Shown piece by piece: positions 6,511 to 8,966 of a stretch of 8,966 bases of DNA. The notes under the pieces were generated by a model that ran no database searches, was not told the DNA's origin, and worked only from the letters and a program-made list of their open reading frames with translations. The translations under genes were made by a program, and so were the position numbers. Source of the DNA: CAYSPS01 sp964432975 (GTDB lineage: Bacteria; Babelota; Babeliae; Babelales; UBA12409); the NCBI GenBank assembly GCA_964432975.1, contig CAYSPS010000028.1, positions 1-8,966 of the forward strand, read 5' to 3'. Positions within the stretch are counted from its first letter, which is position 1. Each line of letters opens with the position of its first letter.

Positions 6511-7797
6511 TTATACTCCCTCAAGATATGGTGAAACTCCAATTAAATCATTTGGAATAGAAGCATCATTATATAATACAATGCCATAGGTGTGATATGT
6601 TTGACGCATACCAAATGAACGTGGAATAGGTGGATATGCCGCTTCTTTCACAATAGCTTGGGCAACCAAATCGTAATAATGATTACCCGATGATTCGAGC
6701 ATGCGCGATTCCTGTACATGACCGTCAGTATCAAGCACAAAACGCATACGCGTTGGACCACGCAATCCATGCATTAATCGGCCAAATTGCACATTCGTCA
6801 TTTTATTCATTTCAATAACCATAGATTGCTGCATCGCTTGATACACCTTCCGATTGTAGTGCAAAAAACGCGGATCTCCATATTGCGCAGCAACCCCACC
6901 AGCGCCACCAAGACCAGAACCAGACCCATCACCGCCATTACCGTCTGAACCGCCAGATTCATCATTTTCATCAGCAAGCGCGTGCGCGCGCATATGTTCA
7001 AAAAATGCATGCTCGCTCAAAAAATCAAGAGCCCGGGATCTTTGTTGAATGCGGTTCTGCCCGGAATCATTCGCACGTACACGTGGTTCTAGTGCAGAAA
7101 AATCTTCTTGCATCTGGCGAGCCCCATCTTCGCCGTTACCATCACCGACACCGGTTGGGTGGTAAAACACCAGCTTTCCAGAATCAGGTGCAGATTCAAC
7201 CGTCTGCAAGCGTGCATGTCCACCGCCGCCACTCCCATCTTTTAAATGTTTTGAATTTTTTGCGCGCGCCATCACGTGCGCCTCGGGTTCAAGCGCAGGC
7301 GCGGCTTTTGCGTCTTCTGGTCGCTGCACAGCTTGTTGAGGTTGAGCATGGTGTGATTGCCCATTGCTACCGCCACCCTGTCCCCCAGTACCTGCAGGAG
7401 CAAGAGCATGTGTAGTCATCGGTGCATCAAAACCAGTACCTGCACGATACATTTTATGACCATTATCATCAACTACTGGCTGCGACGGTGGTACCGGCAT
7501 TTTGTTAAAGGGAACCGTTGAGGAAATACTCGTCGGTGACAAATTTTGCAATGGTGCTGTTGCCTGCGCAGCTAATGGGCGCGCCGAACGACGCGGCATC
7601 AATCGTGCAAGTTGTCGCGCATCAATCATTGAAATTGTTTTGGGCAATGAAACATATGATGGGGTAAAATTTGCATACCAAAGCCGCTGCGGCACCAACA
7701 CATGTAATACAAACAAAAGCGCATGAATAATAAACGCGCCTATGACACAAAAAAGAACAACAAAATTTTGCTGCCGAGAAGAAAGTTCGTTTACCAT
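6511..7797 (-). CDS. TonB-like energy-transducing protein with Gly-rich linker
   Basis: Numbered from the ATG at 7797 (428 residues). A cytoplasmic stub is followed by one membrane helix (about 11-35, NFVVLFCVIGAFIIHALLF) with a His (H25) placed as in TonB/TolA anchors, where it couples to ExbB-ExbD or TolQ-TolR. A long, low-complexity periplasmic linker (about 85-305) is rich in Gly, Asp, Asn, Ser and Pro, with runs such as GGQGGGSNGQS (138-148) and GGSDGNGGDGSGSG (282-295). The last ~85 residues carry a TonB C-terminal-like domain: MRFVLDTDGHVQESRMLESSGNHYYD, then AIVKEAAYPPIP. TonB passes proton-motive energy to outer-membrane receptors. An in-frame TTG at 7851 would add 18 residues, but the ATG gives a more usual anchor. 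No exbB, exbD or receptor gene lies in the window. It could equally act like TolA; the assignment is to the superfamily. Confidence 0.8.
   Translation of the reverse strand: MVNELSSRQQNFVVLFCVIGAFIIHALLFVLHVLVPQRLWYANFTPSYVSLPKTISMIDARQLARLMPRRSARPLAAQATAPLQNLSPTSISSTVPFNKMPVPPSQPVVDDNGHKMYRAGTGFDAPMTTHALAPAGTGGQGGGSNGQSHHAQPQQAVQRPEDAKAAPALEPEAHVMARAKNSKHLKDGSGGGGHARLQTVESAPDSGKLVFYHPTGVGDGNGEDGARQMQEDFSALEPRVRANDSGQNRIQQRSRALDFLSEHAFFEHMRAHALADENDESGGSDGNGGDGSGSGLGGAGGVAAQYGDPRFLHYNRKVYQAMQQSMVIEMNKMTNVQFGRLMHGLRGPTRMRFVLDTDGHVQESRMLESSGNHYYDLVAQAIVKEAAYPPIPRSFGMRQTYHTYGIVLYNDASIPNDLIGVSPYLEGV
6516..6522 (-). promoter_or_regulatory. Strong Shine-Dalgarno selecting a GTG start
   Basis: GAGGGAG on the minus strand lies seven bases before the GTG at 6508, inside the last codons of the TonB-like gene. 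It is the best ribosome binding site in the window and decides the GTG start of the mutase-like gene. Confidence 0.75.
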
Positions 7798-7812
7798 AAA
7801 ACACTCGTGCTT

Positions 7813-7821
7813 AGTGTAGCA
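7813..7821 (-). promoter_or_regulatory. Possible extended -10 promoter for the TonB-like gene
   Basis: On the minus strand TGCTACACT (TGn plus TACACT at 7818-7813) resembles the dnaJ promoter TGCTATACT closely. It lies between the tilS stop (7860) and the ATG at 7797, and would start transcription within about ten bases of that ATG, close to leaderless. No good -35 box. Read-through from tilS is also likely. Confidence 0.35.
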
Positions 7822-7859
7822 TGTGCTATAAGAGAATACAGCACAATACAAAAGCGCGA

Positions 7860-8828
7860 TTATTGTTTAAAAATGGCCAACATATGGTGCTTTTTTACCA
7901 ACTGCCAGCCATTAAAAATATGGTTCGCACTCTTTTTGTTTTGGAGAAAGCGCATAATTTCTGCAAGCAAATGCTCGCTTAATACGAGTGGAATACAATA
8001 CGCAACAAGCCACTGCACAAGCACACGCTTTTGTAAAAATGGATCCAACTCTTTCAAAAAATTTAGATCAAGCAAAATCTGCTCATCAACAATTTTTGTA
8101 GCATACACAAGCGCTTCACGTGTCATACGCGTCAAAAACTCATCTGTTTCACGCAAATGCCCAATTACACGCTGCGTGTTATATTCAAAACGCGCATCAG
8201 TTGACCGCATAGCTGGAATGAGACCGTGTCGAATGCGATTACGCAAAAATTGCGCGCTCTCATTGCTTGCATCAATAACATAATCAATATGATGTTCATG
8301 CAAATACTGCAAAATTTCAGTTTTATGTACACACAAAAGTGGACGAATATAGGTACCATTGTGCGCACGCATGCCCGCAAGCCCGCTTACGCTTGCACCA
8401 CGCGCAAGGCGCACAAGAAATGTCTCTAACTGATCATCAGCATGGTGCGCCAGTGCAATTGAAGCGGCACCAAAACGTTCACGTTGCTGCTCAAATAATG
8501 CACGACGCATTTGTCGGCCACGATCTTCTTTTGATCGATTTTTACGCAATACAAAATCAAGCGTCGAAGCACGCGCGCACATAAATGGAATATTAAGCCG
8601 CGCACACATGCAGGCACAAAATTGCGCATCGTGTTCTGACTCTGGACGCCATTCATGATCAAGATGTACACACAGTAATCTTAATTTCATTGACTCACGC
8701 AAAACATGCAATACATGCACAAGAAAAACCGAGTCTGGACCGCCAGAAAGACCAACGACGACTGCATCGCCATTATTGATTAACTGATGCACATAAATAA
8801 AATGTGTCACACGTTTTACAAGCGACAT
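7860..8828 (-). CDS. tilS: tRNA(Ile)-lysidine synthetase
   Basis: TilS joins lysine to C34 of the CAU anticodon of a tRNA-Ile using ATP, so the tRNA reads AUA and is charged with Ile instead of Met; essential in nearly all bacteria. The 322-residue product has the PP-loop SGGPDS (28-33), HLDHEWRPES (55-64, family HVDHGLRPES), AHHADDQLETFLVRLARG (127-144) with GLAGM, and LRNRIRHGLIP (195-205), the tail signature of the catalytic N-domain. About 120 residues follow that form a reduced C-terminal part, shorter than the two extra domains of Escherichia coli TilS (432 residues). The ATG at 8828 follows an AT-rich stretch with only a weak AAAGAT ribosome site. The stop lies 62 bases before the TonB-like ATG. 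The 138 bases upstream contain a long inverted repeat that could be its leader. Confidence 0.96.
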   Translation of the reverse strand: MSLVKRVTHFIYVHQLINNGDAVVVGLSGGPDSVFLVHVLHVLRESMKLRLLCVHLDHEWRPESEHDAQFCACMCARLNIPFMCARASTLDFVLRKNRSKEDRGRQMRRALFEQQRERFGAASIALAHHADDQLETFLVRLARGASVSGLAGMRAHNGTYIRPLLCVHKTEILQYLHEHHIDYVIDASNESAQFLRNRIRHGLIPAMRSTDARFEYNTQRVIGHLRETDEFLTRMTREALVYATKIVDEQILLDLNFLKELDPFLQKRVLVQWLVAYCIPLVLSEHLLAEIMRFLQNKKSANHIFNGWQLVKKHHMLAIFKQ

Positions 8829-8869
8829 TTTGAATATCTTTTTTATTTTTAAAATAATATCTTTACAAA

Positions 8870-8965
8870 ATTATTGCAAAAGAACATGCAGCCATCTCAT
8901 ACTTAATATGAACAGGAGTTAGGCAACATAGCAAAAGTTCTCCATGGCTGCGGCTTTGCAATAAT
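8870..8965. repeat. Nested inverted repeat, possible structured RNA or tilS leader element
   Basis: ATTATTGCAAA (8870-8880) and TTTGCAATAAT (8955-8965) are perfect 11-base reverse complements. Inside them GCAGCCAT (8888-8895) pairs with ATGGCTGC (8944-8951). Within that, TCATA-CTTAA-TATGA (8897-8911) forms a 5-bp hairpin and GGAG (8915-8918) can pair with CTCC (8940-8943), suggesting a three-way junction of about 96 bases. It lies upstream of tilS, so it could be a leader RNA, a separate small RNA on either strand, or a small non-autonomous element with terminal inverted repeats. The window ends one base later, so its boundary is uncertain. No open reading frame of note is seen in 8829-8966. 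Confidence 0.6.
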
Positions 8966-8966
8966 C

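Noticed and set aside
7797..7851. TTG start adding 18 residues to the TonB-like protein
   Set aside because: The extension (MYCAVFSYSTCYTKHECF) has no family resemblance and would overlap the possible promoter; the ATG at 7797 gives a normal short cytoplasmic stub before the membrane helix.
8870..8965. Signal recognition particle (4.5S) RNA
   Set aside because: ACAGG and AGCA flank a small hairpin on the plus strand, recalling the SRP S-domain, but the loop is AGGC rather than a GNRA/GGAA type and the spacing is longer, so the core consensus is not met.
1..8966. tRNA genes, CRISPR arrays, insertion sequences
   Set aside because: No cloverleaf-like tRNA with CCA-adjacent stem, no regularly spaced repeats and no transposase-like frame was seen on either strand.

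Overview
The window looks like a piece of a bacterial chromosome with moderate to low GC, the standard genetic code (TGA ends a reading frame) and tightly packed genes. Several proteins carry secretion signals and there is a TonB-like protein, which suggests a Gram-negative cell plan. The mix (small secreted proteins of unknown family, a lone TonB-like protein, a UDP-galactopyranose-mutase-like flavoprotein closest in motifs to the eukaryotic type, decaying metabolic genes) would fit a reduced, host-associated lineage such as Candidatus Dependentiae (TM6). That placement is an inference from style, not from a marker gene.

Layout. Bases 1-585 (minus strand) hold two decayed, translationally coupled genes: the C-terminal remnant of the queuosine enzyme QueH with internal frameshifts, then a nucleoside 2-deoxyribosyltransferase-like gene with a frameshift just before its conserved YIELG motif. 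A strong GC-rich hairpin (601-626) stands between them and cysS (695-2038, plus strand), the only intact plus-strand gene. From 2001 to 8828 everything reads on the minus strand, in transcription order: tilS (tRNA-Ile lysidine synthetase), a TonB-like protein with a glycine-rich linker, a UDP-galactopyranose-mutase-like flavoprotein, a GalE-type epimerase with an unexpected signal-peptide-like N-terminus, an unknown secreted protein, then dnaJ behind its own extended -10 promoter, and a small unknown secreted protein whose 3' end overlaps that of cysS. The last 138 bases (8829-8966) hold no gene but contain a nested inverted repeat that could fold as a structured RNA.

How the genes may work together. 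The epimerase and the mutase-like flavoprotein are adjacent and nearly contiguous; a GalE-type enzyme makes UDP-galactopyranose and a UGM converts it to UDP-galactofuranose, so this pair may supply galactofuranose for a surface glycan. The TonB-like protein and the secreted protein flanking them point to an envelope-related operon. CysS, TilS and QueH all relate to tRNA (charging or modification), but only the first two are intact. The left edge shows gene decay; it could also be poor sequence quality near a contig end, and reads would decide.
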